Assembly: GCA_036001465.1 (NCBI GenBank)
Contig: DASYUH010000013.1
Coordinates: 28,554 to 92,553 of the forward strand
DNA: 64,000 nt
Source of the DNA: Candidatus Polarisedimenticolia bacterium
GTDB lineage: Bacteria; Acidobacteriota; Polarisedimenticolia; Gp22-AA2
Direction of reading: 5' to 3'
The translations under genes were made by a program, and so were the position numbers. Shown in pieces: positions 27,826 to 36,561 of this stretch. The first letter of the stretch is position 1. The number at the start of each line of letters is the position of its first letter. The notes beneath the pieces were generated by a model that was not told the origin of the DNA, made no database searches, and saw nothing but the letters and a program-made list of their open reading frames with translations.

Positions 27826-28749
27826 TCAGGAGGGATCGGGGCCCTTCGGGTACAGCGACGTGCTCAGGTACTTCTCGCCGCGGTCCGGCAGGAGCGTGAC
27901 GATCTGGCCGCTCCGGATCCGCCGGGCGATCAGGAGGGCCGCATGCATCGCCGTGCCGGACGAGATCCCCGCGAAGATCCCCTCCAGCCGGGCCAGGTCG
28001 CGGGCGGCCCGGTAGGCGTCCTCATCGGCGACGGTGAGCCGCTCGTCCACCAGGCTCCAGTCCATGATCTCCGGCACCCGCGATTCCGTCATGTTTCGAA
28101 GCCCCTGCTGGGTGTGACGTTCCTGGGGCTCGACCGAGACCACCTTGAGGCGCGCGTTGCGCTCCTTGAGGCGCCGGGCCATCCCGACCAGGGTGCCGCA
28201 CGTGCCGAGCGTGAGCACCAGCCAGTCGACGCGCCCTCCGCTCTGCCGCCAGATCTCCTCCGCGGTCCCCTCGTAGTGCGCCCGGGCGTTGTCCGGGTTG
28301 ACGTACTGGCCGACGCGAAAATACCGGTCGGGATGCCCGGCGTGCAGCCGATCGGCCAGGTCCCAGGCCTCGTCGGAACCGCCGTCCTTCGAGGTGAACA
28401 CGATCTCGGCACCCAGGGCCAGGAGGATCTGCCGCCTCTCGACCGAGACTTTCTGGGCCATGGTGATCATCACGGGGTATCCCTTGACGGCGCCGACCAT
28501 CGCGAGGCCGATGCCGGTGTTGCCGCTGGACGACTCCAGCAGGGTCATCCCCGCTTTCAGATCGCCCCGCCTCTCGGCCTCTTCGACGATGCGCAGGGCG
28601 ATTCTCTCCTTCACGCTCCCCATCGGATTGAACCCCTCCAGCTTGGCGAGGATGACCGCGTTCGGCTCGGGGTTCATGCGACGAATGCGCACCAGAGGCG
28701 TGTTGCCGATGGTCTCGAGGATGTTCTCGCAGACGCGCGGTGGTTCCAT
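27826..28749 (-). CDS. cysK: Cysteine synthase (O-acetylserine sulfhydrylase type)
   Basis: This 307-residue PLP enzyme makes cysteine from an activated serine and sulfide. The PLP lysine is Lys47 in MGSVKERIA, the substrate loop is ESSSGNTGIGLAM (about 72-84), and the C-terminal GIFAGISSGTAMHA is the phosphate loop. The variant could be a CysM or cystathionine beta-synthase-like form, since sequence alone does not fix the acceptor. A TATAAT lies ten bases upstream of the ATG, so the message may be leaderless. Confidence 0.9.
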   Translation of the reverse strand: MEPPRVCENILETIGNTPLVRIRRMNPEPNAVILAKLEGFNPMGSVKERIALRIVEEAERRGDLKAGMTLLESSSGNTGIGLAMVGAVKGYPVMITMAQKVSVERRQILLALGAEIVFTSKDGGSDEAWDLADRLHAGHPDRYFRVGQYVNPDNARAHYEGTAEEIWRQSGGRVDWLVLTLGTCGTLVGMARRLKERNARLKVVSVEPQERHTQQGLRNMTESRVPEIMDWSLVDERLTVADEDAYRAARDLARLEGIFAGISSGTAMHAALLIARRIRSGQIVTLLPDRGEKYLSTSLYPKGPDPS

Positions 28750-28758
28750 GGCGGCGGC

Positions 28759-28764
28759 ATTATA
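28759..28764 (-). promoter_or_regulatory. Perfect -10 hexamer ahead of cysK
   Basis: The minus strand reads TATAAT, ending ten bases before the cysK ATG. The matching -35 position shows no TTGACA. Start-site prediction is about 28752, nearly at the start codon. Confidence 0.4.
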
Positions 28765-28772
28765 AGGCGGAT

Positions 28773-28802
28773 TTGACAAGCCCCGAGGCGGGGCGCTAGC
28801 AT
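28773..28802 (+). promoter_or_regulatory. Candidate promoter of selD
   Basis: TTGACA (28773-28778) is followed after 18 bases by TAGCAT (28797-28802). The spacer holds a GCCCCG/CGGGGC hairpin. The selD ATG lies 34 bases further on. Confidence 0.5.
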
Positions 28803-28836
28803 GCCCCTTCCTTTTTCACCACGATCGGGAGACGCG

Positions 28837-29898
28837 ATGGACGAACCGACTGCGGCGAAACTCACGAGCCACGCCCGTTCCGGCGGCTGAGCGGCCAAGC
28901 TCAGTCCGGTGGACTTGAGCGAAATCGTCAAGGAATTCGCCGGGGCGGCCAAGACCGATCCGAACCTGCTCGTCGGCTTCGAGACCGGCGACGACGCGGG
29001 CGTGTATCGCCTGACCGACGACCTGGCCCTGGTGCAGACGGTCGATTACATCACCCCCGTGGTGGACGACCCTTTCCTTTACGGTCAGGTGGCGGCGGCG
29101 AATTCCATTTCCGACGTGTACGCCATGGGCGGGCGCCCGCTCACGGCGATGAACCTGTGCAATTTCCCCGCGAAGAACATCGATCGGAACTCCCTGCGCC
29201 GCATCCTCGAAGGGGGCTTCAGCAAGATCAAGGAGGCCGGCGCGACATTGGTGGGTGGCCACACCGTCAGGGACGACGAGCTGAAGTATGGACTGTCGGT
29301 CACCGGCCTCATCGATCCGAAACGGATCCTGACCAACGCCGCCGCCCGGGCGGGGGACCACCTGGTGCTCACCAAGCCGGTCGGCACCGGCGTCATCATC
29401 ACGGGCTTTCGCCGCGGGCTGGCCGATGACGACCTGCTCATGCGCGCGGTGAACTGGATGGCCACGCTCAATCGCGTCGCCTGCGAGACGATGCTCGAGT
29501 TCGATTCCCACGGCTGCACCGACATCACCGGCTTCGGCCTGAGCGGCCACGCCCTCGGCATGGCCAAGGGGAGCAATGTCCGCATGCGGATCCGCTTCAA
29601 CGATGTTCCGAAATACCCCGAGAGCCTCGAGCTCATCGCCCAGGGCGTCGCCACTTCGGTGACCGCTTCCAACCTGGAGGTGGTGCAGGGCTCCCTGACT
29701 TTTTCGGGGCGCTTCACCGAAGAAGACAAGTGGCTTGTCGTCGACCCGCAGACCTCCGGAGGGCTGCTCATCACGCTGCCCGCCGAACAGGCGCCGAAGC
29801 TCGTCGCCCGCCTGCGCGAGCGCGGCAACCAGGTGGCCGCGATCATCGGCGAGGTCGTGCCCGCCGAGGGGAAGCCGGGGCTCGAGTATCTCAAGTAG
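28837..29898 (+). CDS. selD: Selenide, water dikinase, itself a selenoprotein
   Basis: SelD makes selenophosphate from selenide and ATP for selenocysteine and selenouridine synthesis. Counting UGA as Sec, the protein is 353 residues starting at ATG 28837. TGA at 28888-28890 is codon 18, in the context RSGG-Sec-AAKL, exactly where E. coli SelD has catalytic Cys17 and Lys20. Downstream motifs LVGFETGDDAGVY, VYAMGGRPLTAMN and GGHTVRDDELKYG are typical of SelD. A hairpin directly after the UGA fits a bacterial SECIS. A start after the stop (GTG 28909) would lose the catalytic segment, so read-through is the sensible reading. No selA, selB or selC is in the window. Confidence 0.93.
28888..28920 (+). 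promoter_or_regulatory. Sec codon UGA plus bSECIS-like hairpin in selD
   Basis: Eight bases after the TGA, GCTCAGTCC (28899-28907) pairs with GGACTTGAGC (28911-28920) around a GGT loop, with one bulged base. Distance to the apical loop (17 bases) and a G at the loop start fit the bacterial SECIS pattern recognised by SelB. Confidence 0.75.
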
Positions 29899-29912
29899 GG
29901 CCCGCGCGCCGA

Positions 29913-32393
29913 TCAGAGAGTCGACATCGGGTCGACGTCGATCGCCACGCGTTCCACGCGGCCCGGATCCCGCTCGAGCTCCGTGAGCGTCTCCGCCAGG
30001 GCGGCCTGCATCTCCTTCCGGCTGCCCGCCTTCACCAGGAGCTGGACCCGGTATTCGCCGCGCAGCCGCTCCAGCGGGGCGGGCGCCGGCCCCATGATCT
30101 GCAGCCGCCGCCCCGCCCGTTTCCGCAAGACCTGCCCGACCTGGGCCGCCTGGGCGCGGGCCCGGTCCTCCGATCGGTTTCTGACGATGACGCTCGCGAG
30201 CGTCGAGTACGGCGGGTAGTTCATGGCACGCCGGTAGGCCAGCTCCCGGGTCGCGAAGCCGGTGAAATCATGCTCGCAGGCGAAGCGAATGGCGTGATGA
30301 TCGGCGTAATAGGCCTGGACGATCACTTCCCCCTCGCGCTCGCCGCGTCCGCTGCGCCCTGCCACCTGGGCCAGGAGCTGGAAGGCCCGTTCCCCCGCGC
30401 GGAAGTCGGGCAGGCCGAGGAGGGCGTCGGCGGCCAGGACGCCGACCAGCGTCACGTTGGGGAAGTCGTGCCCCTTGGCGATCATCTGCGTGCCGAGGAG
30501 AATGTCGATCTCCCCTCGCTCGACCCGGGTGAGGAGCGCCTCCACCGATCCACGGCCGCGCGCCGTGTCCCTGTCCAGGCGCTCGACCCGGGCTCCGGGA
30601 AGCGCCCCCTTGAGCACCTCCTCCAGGCGCTCGGTGCCGGTGCCGCCAAAATGCAGATGGCCGCTCCCGCATGACGGGCAGGACGCCGGCACCTCCCGGC
30701 TGACGTCGCAGTAGTGGCAGCGAAGTCGCTTCTGCCGGAGGTGCAGCGTCATCGGGATGCTGCAGTGACGGCACTGGATCTGCTCCCCGCAGGCGCGGCA
30801 GAGCGCGAAAGTCGAGAACCCACGGCGATTGAGCAGCACCAGGCTCTGCTCGCGTCGCCTCAGCCGCTCCTCGAGCGCCTGGAGGAGACGCCTTGACAGG
30901 ACCGACTCGTGCCGGGTCTCCTCGAATTCCTGCCGCATGTCGACCCGCGCCACCGGCGGCAGGCCGGCACGGCCGATGCGCTCCGGAAGGGGGAGCAGCC
31001 GGTATCGGCCGCTCTGCGCCTGGAGGTAGCTCTCCATGGACGGCGTCGCCGAACCCAGCACCACGACCGCTCCCGCCATCTTCCCGCGCATGATCGCCAG
31101 GTCGCGGGCGTTGTAGCGCGGGTGCTCGTCCTGCTTGTAGGAGGCGTCGTGCTCCTCGTCCACGACGATGAGGCCCAGATCGGGAACCGGCGCGAACACC
31201 GCCGACCGCGCTCCGAGGACCACCAGGGCGCGGCCGCTGCGGATCCTCCTCCACTCGTCATAGCGCTCACCGTCCGTCAGTCCGGAATGAAGCAGCGCCA
31301 GGACCTCCCCGAAGCGCGATCGCATGCGCCTGGCCAGGAGCGGGGTCAGCCCGATTTCCGGGACGAGGTAGAGCGCCCGGCGCCCCGCCTGAACCGCCGC
31401 CTCGATGGACCGCAGATAGACCTCCGTCTTGCCGCTGCCGGTGATCCCGTGCAGGAGGCAGGTCGTGAACGTGCCGGCCGCGAAGGCGTCCCGGATGGCC
31501 TGGATCGCCTTCACCTGGTCGGTCGTGGGCGTCACCTCCGGGCTGTCCAGGACCGGCATCTCGAGCGACACGGGAAGTCGCGGGATCTCCCGTGTCTCGA
31601 GCGCCAGGTGGCCCCGCCGCTCGAGAGAGCGCAGCGTGCCGCGAGCGGCCCCCGATCGCCTCAGGAGCTCCGACACTTCGAGCCGCCCGCCGGCCTCGGT
31701 CAGGGCGTCGAGCACCAGCCGCTGCCGCCCGCCCCGAGCGCCTTCCGCGGTCTTCAGGATAGCGTGCTCCTCGAGGAGCGGTCGCGGCCCGGCGGACGCG
31801 GCGATCTCGGTCACCTCGATCAGGCCCGCCCGCCGCAGGCGCGCCAGGTCGCGCGCCTTGAAGCGCGGGCCCACCCGTCGCTTCAGGTCCTCGAGTCGGA
31901 TCGCCGCCCCGCGATCGGAGGTGAACTCCGCCACCACCCCGAGAATCTCGCGCGCCGCCGGGTCGGAGGCGATGGCCGGAAGCGAGGCGTCGCGCAGGAC
32001 GCCTCCCCCCGCCTCGAGTGCGGCGCGGCCTTCCCGGGTGATCGACGCCACCTGCCGGACCACCGCCTGCATTCCGGGCAGGGCGCAGCGGATCATCTCC
32101 CCGAGCGAGGCCAGATAGTAGTCGGCGGCGAAGCGGGCCAGCCCGAGAACCGCGTCGTCCAGGACCGGCTCGGGGTCGAGCACCTGCTCGATCGGCTTCA
32201 GGGCGCCCGCGAAACCCTGCGGGCCATCCCCGGCGAGGACCTCCAGGAGATAGCCGGTCAGCTTGCGGCGGCCGAACGGCACGACGACCCGCACGCCGCG
32301 GCGGCAGCGCGGGGCGAGGGCGGGGGGAATCGCATACGAGAACAGGCGGCGCAACGGTCGCGGCACGGCGACCGAGGCCACAAGGAGGCTCAT
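29913..32393 (-). CDS. priA: Primosomal replication restart helicase
   Basis: PriA (826 residues) reloads the replisome at stalled forks. An N-terminal DNA-binding domain (PLRRLFSYAIPPAL; VPFGRRKLTGYLLEV) precedes an SF2 helicase core. Walker A is HGITGSGKTEVYL near residue 321 and Walker B is VVDEEHDASYK. A zinc-binding insert follows with paired cysteines (CRACG, CRHC, CHYC, CPSCG) and then motifs V/VI (QVAGRSGRGEREG). The ATG overlaps the uracil-DNA glycosylase stop (ATGA). It converges on selD with a 14-base gap, where no terminator is visible. Confidence 0.94.
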   Translation of the reverse strand: MSLLVASVAVPRPLRRLFSYAIPPALAPRCRRGVRVVVPFGRRKLTGYLLEVLAGDGPQGFAGALKPIEQVLDPEPVLDDAVLGLARFAADYYLASLGEMIRCALPGMQAVVRQVASITREGRAALEAGGGVLRDASLPAIASDPAAREILGVVAEFTSDRGAAIRLEDLKRRVGPRFKARDLARLRRAGLIEVTEIAASAGPRPLLEEHAILKTAEGARGGRQRLVLDALTEAGGRLEVSELLRRSGAARGTLRSLERRGHLALETREIPRLPVSLEMPVLDSPEVTPTTDQVKAIQAIRDAFAAGTFTTCLLHGITGSGKTEVYLRSIEAAVQAGRRALYLVPEIGLTPLLARRMRSRFGEVLALLHSGLTDGERYDEWRRIRSGRALVVLGARSAVFAPVPDLGLIVVDEEHDASYKQDEHPRYNARDLAIMRGKMAGAVVVLGSATPSMESYLQAQSGRYRLLPLPERIGRAGLPPVARVDMRQEFEETRHESVLSRRLLQALEERLRRREQSLVLLNRRGFSTFALCRACGEQIQCRHCSIPMTLHLRQKRLRCHYCDVSREVPASCPSCGSGHLHFGGTGTERLEEVLKGALPGARVERLDRDTARGRGSVEALLTRVERGEIDILLGTQMIAKGHDFPNVTLVGVLAADALLGLPDFRAGERAFQLLAQVAGRSGRGEREGEVIVQAYYADHHAIRFACEHDFTGFATRELAYRRAMNYPPYSTLASVIVRNRSEDRARAQAAQVGQVLRKRAGRRLQIMGPAPAPLERLRGEYRVQLLVKAGSRKEMQAALAETLTELERDPGRVERVAIDVDPMSTL

Positions 32394-33244
32394 CCGGCCT
32401 CTTTCAGCTCGGCCATCACCTTCTTCATGTCGTCCCACACCTCCCGCTTGGCGGCCGGGTTGCGCAGCAGGTAGGCGGGGTGGAACGTCGGCATGACGCG
32501 GATGCCGTCGAGGTCGCGAAAGACGCCGCGCAGGCGCGTGATCGTGTCCCGCGTGCCGAGCACCGTCTGCGTCGCGGGCGTCCCCAGGCAGACGATGACG
32601 CGCGGGCGTATCGCCTGGACCTGCTGGAACAGGAAGGGGGAGCACGTGGCGATCTCATCGGGGAGCGGCGTACGGTTCTCCGGCGGACGGCACTTCACCA
32701 CGTTGGCGATATAGACCTCCTCCCGCTTCAGCCCCATCGACTCGATGATGCGCGTGAGCAGCTGCCCGGCGCGCCCGACGAACGGCTCCCCCTTCAGGTC
32801 CTCGTCCGCCCCGGGGCCCTCTCCGATGAACATCAGCCTGGCGCTCGGGCTGCCGACGCCGAAGACGATCTGGGTCCGCTTGAGACTCAATCCGCAGCGC
32901 GTGCAGTCGCCCAGGTCGTCCCGGATCAGGCGCAGCGCCGCCGCGGGGTCGGGGGCCGCGGGCGATCGGGTCGAAGCCAGAGGAGAGACGGCCGGCTCTC
33001 CGCCGCGCACACCTCGCCGCGGCTTCGCGGCCGGGACGCCGGCCTCACCAGGCAGGCCGCCGAAGAGCCCCGCCTGCACCGCGGCCCGCGCCAGTCCCCC
33101 CGCCGTGCCGTCGTCGGCGCGCCGATCGGGGGACGGGGCCGCGCGGCGCGAGCCCGTCGCGCCCGCCCTCTCCGGCAAGGCATCCACTCCGAGGAGACGG
33201 AGCCATTCCAATCGCGTCCGCAACGCCTGCCGCGCGCGCCTCAC
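32390..33244 (-). CDS. Family 4 uracil-DNA glycosylase (iron-sulfur)
   Basis: The 284-residue protein has an N-terminal low-complexity linker (about 1-100). The glycosylase domain begins at [11 protein letters not shown], with the first two Fe-S cysteines. [22 protein letters not shown] is the uracil pocket (key residues GEGPGADED), CRPPENR and CSPFLF give the other cysteines, and [10 protein letters not shown] is the C-terminal motif. It removes uracil from DNA. The GTG start overlaps the coaB stop (GTGA). The domain is often annotated as phage SPO1 DNA polymerase-related, but the motif set is family 4 UDG. Confidence 0.9.
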   Translation of the reverse strand: MRRARQALRTRLEWLRLLGVDALPERAGATGSRRAAPSPDRRADDGTAGGLARAAVQAGLFGGLPGEAGVPAAKPRRGVRGGEPAVSPLASTRSPAAPDPAAALRLIRDDLGDCTRCGLSLKRTQIVFGVGSPSARLMFIGEGPGADEDLKGEPFVGRAGQLLTRIIESMGLKREEVYIANVVKCRPPENRTPLPDEIATCSPFLFQQVQAIRPRVIVCLGTPATQTVLGTRDTITRLRGVFRDLDGIRVMPTFHPAYLLRNPAAKREVWDDMKKVMAELKEAG

Positions 33245-33942
33245 GAGGCCGTCCTCCCCGGGGCGCCGGAGCGACCTGCCCGGTCCGGCAGGAGCGGCTC
33301 GACCAGATCGAGAAGCGCCGCCGCCATCGCCTCCTTCGGCATCAGCGGCAGCTCGATGGTCCTTCCCTGCCGATCGATCACCAGGGCGCGGTTGGTGTCC
33401 GCCTCGAACCCCTCCCCCTCCTTCCCGATCCGGTTCGCCACGATCAGATCCAGGTTCTTCCGGCGGAGCTTCTTCAGGGCGTTCGACTCGAGATCGCCGG
33501 TCTCGGCGGCGAATCCGACCAGGACCTGGCCCGGCTTCTTGCGCCGCCCCAGCTCTTCCAGGATGTCCGGCGTCGGCAGGAGGCGCAGGAGGATGGCCCG
33601 GTCCGCGACGCTCTCCCTTCGCGCCTTGCGGCGCAGCACGTCCTTCTTGACCTTGCCGGGGGCGCGCACCTCGGGGCGGTAATCGGCGACCGCGGCGGCC
33701 TTCAGCACCAGGTCCGCCCCCTGGGCCTGGTTGAGCGCGGCCCGGAACATCTCGTCCGCCGTGGCAACGCACACCAGGTTGACCCCGGCAGGCGCCTCCA
33801 GGTGGGTCGGCCCGCAGATCAGGGTCACGTCCGCGCCGCGCCGCAACGCTTCGGCGGCCAGCGCGAATCCCATCTTGCCGGTGGACGGATTGCTGATGAA
33901 GCGGGCCGGATCGAACGGTTCCCGGGTGGGCCCGGCGGTCAC
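33241..33942 (-). CDS. coaB: Phosphopantothenoylcysteine synthetase part of CoaBC
   Basis: CoaB couples phosphopantothenate to cysteine with CTP. The frame gives [25 protein letters not shown], the [10 protein letters not shown] lysine and DLIVANRI, all expected. In most bacteria it is the C-terminal half of one CoaBC chain. Here the frame is open upstream of GTG 33942, encoding EGRRIL, the residues that normally precede VTAGPTREP, back to an A9 run. One -1 shift there joins it to CoaC as GKKKTPGSLEGRRIL. Either GTG 33942 is a real start (it overlaps the CoaC stop as GTGA), or the intact product needs frameshifting, or the A-run is miscounted. Confidence 0.85.
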   Translation of the reverse strand: MTAGPTREPFDPARFISNPSTGKMGFALAAEALRRGADVTLICGPTHLEAPAGVNLVCVATADEMFRAALNQAQGADLVLKAAAVADYRPEVRAPGKVKKDVLRRKARRESVADRAILLRLLPTPDILEELGRRKKPGQVLVGFAAETGDLESNALKKLRRKNLDLIVANRIGKEGEGFEADTNRALVIDRQGRTIELPLMPKEAMAAALLDLVEPLLPDRAGRSGAPGRTAS

Positions 33943-34628
33943 GAGGATACGGCGTCCTTCAAGCGACCCCGGAGTTTTTTTTTACCCGTCCCGATGGCGG
34001 CCGCGACGATGGTCTCGGTGTCCGCCATCCGTCCGATCCCCTCGTCGCCGCAGGCCAGCATTCCCTCCTGCGGCTCGAGCACGCGGACACCGCGCGCCTT
34101 CAGGACGGCGAGATTGGCCTGCGTCGCCGGATGCTCCCACATCCAGACATTCATGGCCGGGGCGACGAGGACGGGTGCGCTCACGGCCAGGTAGAACGTG
34201 CTCAGGAAATCGTCCGCGATGCCGTGCGCGAACTTCGCGAGGATGTCGGCCGTCGCCGGTGCGACCAGCAGGAGGTCCAGCCCCCTCGTCAGAGAGATGT
34301 GCTGGATGTCGGGTCCCCGGGACAGGTCCCACTGGTCGCTCATCACGTCCTGCCCGCTCAGCGTCTGCAGCGTCAGAGGGGTGATGAACTGCCGGCCGCC
34401 GGCGGTCATGATGACGTGCACCTCCGCCCCCGCCTTCACGAGGCCGCGCACGATCTCGGCGGACTTGTAGGCCGCGATGCCGCCGCTCACCCCGAGGGCG
34501 ATGCGGGGGCGACCACCGGCCGGCAGGATCTCCCGGGGGCCGGTCAATGCGGCGCGGGGCCTCCCCCCGGAGGCCCCGCTTCTCCTGCGCCCGATGCGTC
34601 CGCCGGACGCGTCAGCGCCCCGGCTCAT
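33939..34628 (-). CDS. coaC: Phosphopantothenoylcysteine decarboxylase part of CoaBC
   Basis: This flavoprotein half decarboxylates phosphopantothenoylcysteine on the CoA pathway. Motifs are ALGVSGGIAAYKSAEI, the catalytic-His region DIQHISLTRG, PAMNVWMW and GMLACGDEG with the reactive Cys. The protein should continue into CoaB, but after GTGKKK the frame leaves at a run of nine A (plus-strand Ts near 33975-33983) and ends with an unrelated tail, [11 protein letters not shown]. The first 40 residues are a non-conserved extension overlapping rpoZ by 17 bases; a later start is possible. Confidence 0.85.
   Translation of the reverse strand: MSRGADASGGRIGRRRSGASGGRPRAALTGPREILPAGGRPRIALGVSGGIAAYKSAEIVRGLVKAGAEVHVIMTAGGRQFITPLTLQTLSGQDVMSDQWDLSRGPDIQHISLTRGLDLLLVAPATADILAKFAHGIADDFLSTFYLAVSAPVLVAPAMNVWMWEHPATQANLAVLKARGVRVLEPQEGMLACGDEGIGRMADTETIVAAAIGTGKKKLRGRLKDAVSS
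33975..33983 (-). other. A9 slippery run at the coaC/coaB junction
   Basis: The minus strand reads GGT AAA AAA AAA CTC in the coaC frame. Re-reading one A (-1), or one extra A in the mRNA, gives a continuous CoaBC with a natural linker. An A9 run is rare in this GC-rich genome. Confidence 0.7.
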
Positions 34629-34884
34629 GGTCGTCCAGGACTGCTCCGTCGCCCGGATAGGCCTCGGTGGTGACTTCGGCCACCTCCTCGACGGGATACT
34701 CTTCCGGGAACGGGCCGTAACTGTACGGGATCACGCCGGCGATCACCTCCTGCATCGCGACCGTCACCGCCTTGAAGGCGTTGGTCTCGATGCGTGGCCG
34801 GGCGCCTCGCTGCAACTGCCGGCAGCGCTCGCCTGCGACACTGATGAACTCGAACTTGTTGCCGATGGATGCGGTCGAAATCAT
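34612..34884 (-). CDS. rpoZ: RNA polymerase omega subunit
   Basis: The 90-residue protein carries the omega pattern KFEFISVAGERCRQLQRGA and ETNAFKAVTVAMQEVIAG. It promotes RNA polymerase assembly. Its place between gmk and coaBC is a widespread bacterial arrangement and confirms the call. It has a GGGGAGG eight bases before the ATG and a TAGAAT candidate -10 at 34925-34930. The stop overlaps the coaC frame by 17 bases. Confidence 0.9.
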   Translation of the reverse strand: MISTASIGNKFEFISVAGERCRQLQRGARPRIETNAFKAVTVAMQEVIAGVIPYSYGPFPEEYPVEEVAEVTTEAYPGDGAVLDDHEPGR

Positions 34885-34950
34885 CGAACCTCCCCAGAGG
34901 GCCCCGGATTGGACAAGGGGGCCTATTCTAGTCGAAAAGCCGGCCCGCTC

Positions 34951-35619
34951 CTAACCTTCGGCGGAGAACTCCCGGAGGATGGCCTCGACGCGCGCCGCCT
35001 GGCGTTTCTGGCTGCAGCGGGTGGCCGTGACGACGGCCCGCAGCAGACGGTAGGCCTCCTCCAGGTCGTCATTCACGATGACGAAGTCATAGGCCGGACA
35101 TTTCTCGACCTCCCCCCTGGCCAGGCCGAGCCGTCGCGCGACCTCCTCGGGAGCGTCGGTTCCGCGCTTCTCCAGGCGGACCCTCAGGGCCGCCCTGCCG
35201 GGCGGCAGGACGAAGATCAGGACGGCCTCGGGGATGAGCCGTCTGATGCTCATCGCTCCCTGCGTGTCGACATCGAGGAGGATGTCCTGGCCGCGCTCCG
35301 CCGCCTCCTGCACAGACCGCGCGGACGTGCCGTAGAGGTGCCCCCCCACCACGGCCCACTCGACGAATTCCCCCTGCTCGCGGCGGCGCTCGAACTCCGG
35401 GCGGCCCACGAAGTGGTAGTCGATCCCGTCCTTCTCCCCGTCGCGGGGCGGACGCGTCGTCGTCGACACGGAGAAGGCGATGTCCCGGTCCTCATCCAGA
35501 AGTCGCTTGCAGAGCGTCGTCTTTCCGGCGCCCGAAGGGGCGGAGATCACGAAGACGCTCCCCCGCGCGCCCCCCTTCTGGCCGACTCCGCGGTCGCGGC
35601 TCTTCCCCGCCGGCTTCAT
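34951..35619 (-). CDS. gmk: Guanylate kinase
   Basis: The 222-residue enzyme phosphorylates GMP to GDP. The P-loop is SAPSGAGKTTL (about 27-37), the GMP-binding segment is VSTTTRPPRDGEKDGIDYHF, and EWAVVGGHLYGT and LLDVDTQGA complete the fold. A basic 20-residue N-terminal extension precedes the P-loop domain, so the true start may be later, but GAGGAG lies well placed before 35619. Confidence 0.93.
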   Translation of the reverse strand: MKPAGKSRDRGVGQKGGARGSVFVISAPSGAGKTTLCKRLLDEDRDIAFSVSTTTRPPRDGEKDGIDYHFVGRPEFERRREQGEFVEWAVVGGHLYGTSARSVQEAAERGQDILLDVDTQGAMSIRRLIPEAVLIFVLPPGRAALRVRLEKRGTDAPEEVARRLGLARGEVEKCPAYDFVIVNDDLEEAYRLLRAVVTATRCSQKRQAARVEAILREFSAEG

Positions 35620-35655
35620 GTCAGAATTCTCCTCGGCCAGTCCACCCGCTCACTC

Positions 35656-36561
35656 TTACTCCAGGTTCTGCACCTGCTCCCGGATCTTCTCCACCTCGGC
35701 CTTGATGCGAAGAGCCTCCTGACAGATGGGCAGCGCCTCCGCCTTCGATGAGATGGTGTTCGCCTCGCGGTTCATCTCCTGCATGATGAAATCCAGCGTC
35801 TTCCCGACGGGTCCCCCGGGCCGGTCGAGCGTCGCGTCGGCCTGGTCCAGGTAGCCTTGCAGCCGGACCAGCTCTTCGGTGATGTCCACGCGCCCGGCCA
35901 GGAGGGCCACCTCCTGCGCCAGGCGCGATTCATCCGGCGACCGCTCCCCCTCGAGGAGCAGCGCCAGGCGCTCCTTCAGGCGGCGGGCGTAGGCCTCGGG
36001 CAGTCCACGCGCCTCGGCGAGGATGCGCCGCGCCGATTCCCGGATGGCGGCCAGGTGGTCGCGGAGGTCCGCAGCCAGCCGGCGGCCCTCCTCCGCCCGC
36101 ATCGTGTCGTACCGCGCGAGGGCCTGACGCAGCGCCTCCGGCACGAGCGAGGCCGCGGCGACGTCCGCGCCGGCCCGCTCGGCCTGGATCGCGATCGCTC
36201 CAGGCAGCGCCAGGAGGGCTTCGAGCCCGACCGATCCTTTCAGCCGGAACTCTTTCTTGAGATCGGCCGCCGCCTCCAGGAAGCCGGCCACCAGCTCACG
36301 GTTCAAGTTGACCCGGTAGGCGGAGGGACGCGTCGAGACCATCGCGACGTTCACGTCGATCCGCCCCCGCGACACGCGCTCCTGGACCGCCGAGCGCAGG
36401 GCCGGTTCCAGCAGGCCGGCCTCCGCCGGAAGCTTCATTTTCACATCGAGGAAGCGATGGTTGACCCCCTTCAGCTCGACGTCCACCCGCACGCCGTCCC
36501 TCTCGGCCGCGCCCTGGCCGAAGCCGGTCATGCTCCTGATCGGTCTCGTCGGCTCGCTCAC
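35656..36561 (-). CDS. yicC: YicC-family endoribonuclease
   Basis: The 301-residue protein has the N-terminal SMTGFGQGAAERDG and ELKGVNHRFLDVKMKLP and the C-terminal KTLDFIMQEMNREANTISSKA segment, which together define the YicC/DUF1732 family. Members are recently shown RNases; the substrate here is unknown. The ATG overlaps the lpxB stop (ATGA). Neighbouring gmk and rpoZ is the usual genomic context. Confidence 0.92.
   Translation of the reverse strand: MSEPTRPIRSMTGFGQGAAERDGVRVDVELKGVNHRFLDVKMKLPAEAGLLEPALRSAVQERVSRGRIDVNVAMVSTRPSAYRVNLNRELVAGFLEAAADLKKEFRLKGSVGLEALLALPGAIAIQAERAGADVAAASLVPEALRQALARYDTMRAEEGRRLAADLRDHLAAIRESARRILAEARGLPEAYARRLKERLALLLEGERSPDESRLAQEVALLAGRVDITEELVRLQGYLDQADATLDRPGGPVGKTLDFIMQEMNREANTISSKAEALPICQEALRIKAEVEKIREQVQNLE

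Noticed and set aside
29898..29913. Bidirectional terminator between selD and priA
   Set aside because: The 14-base gap is too short and has no stem-loop.
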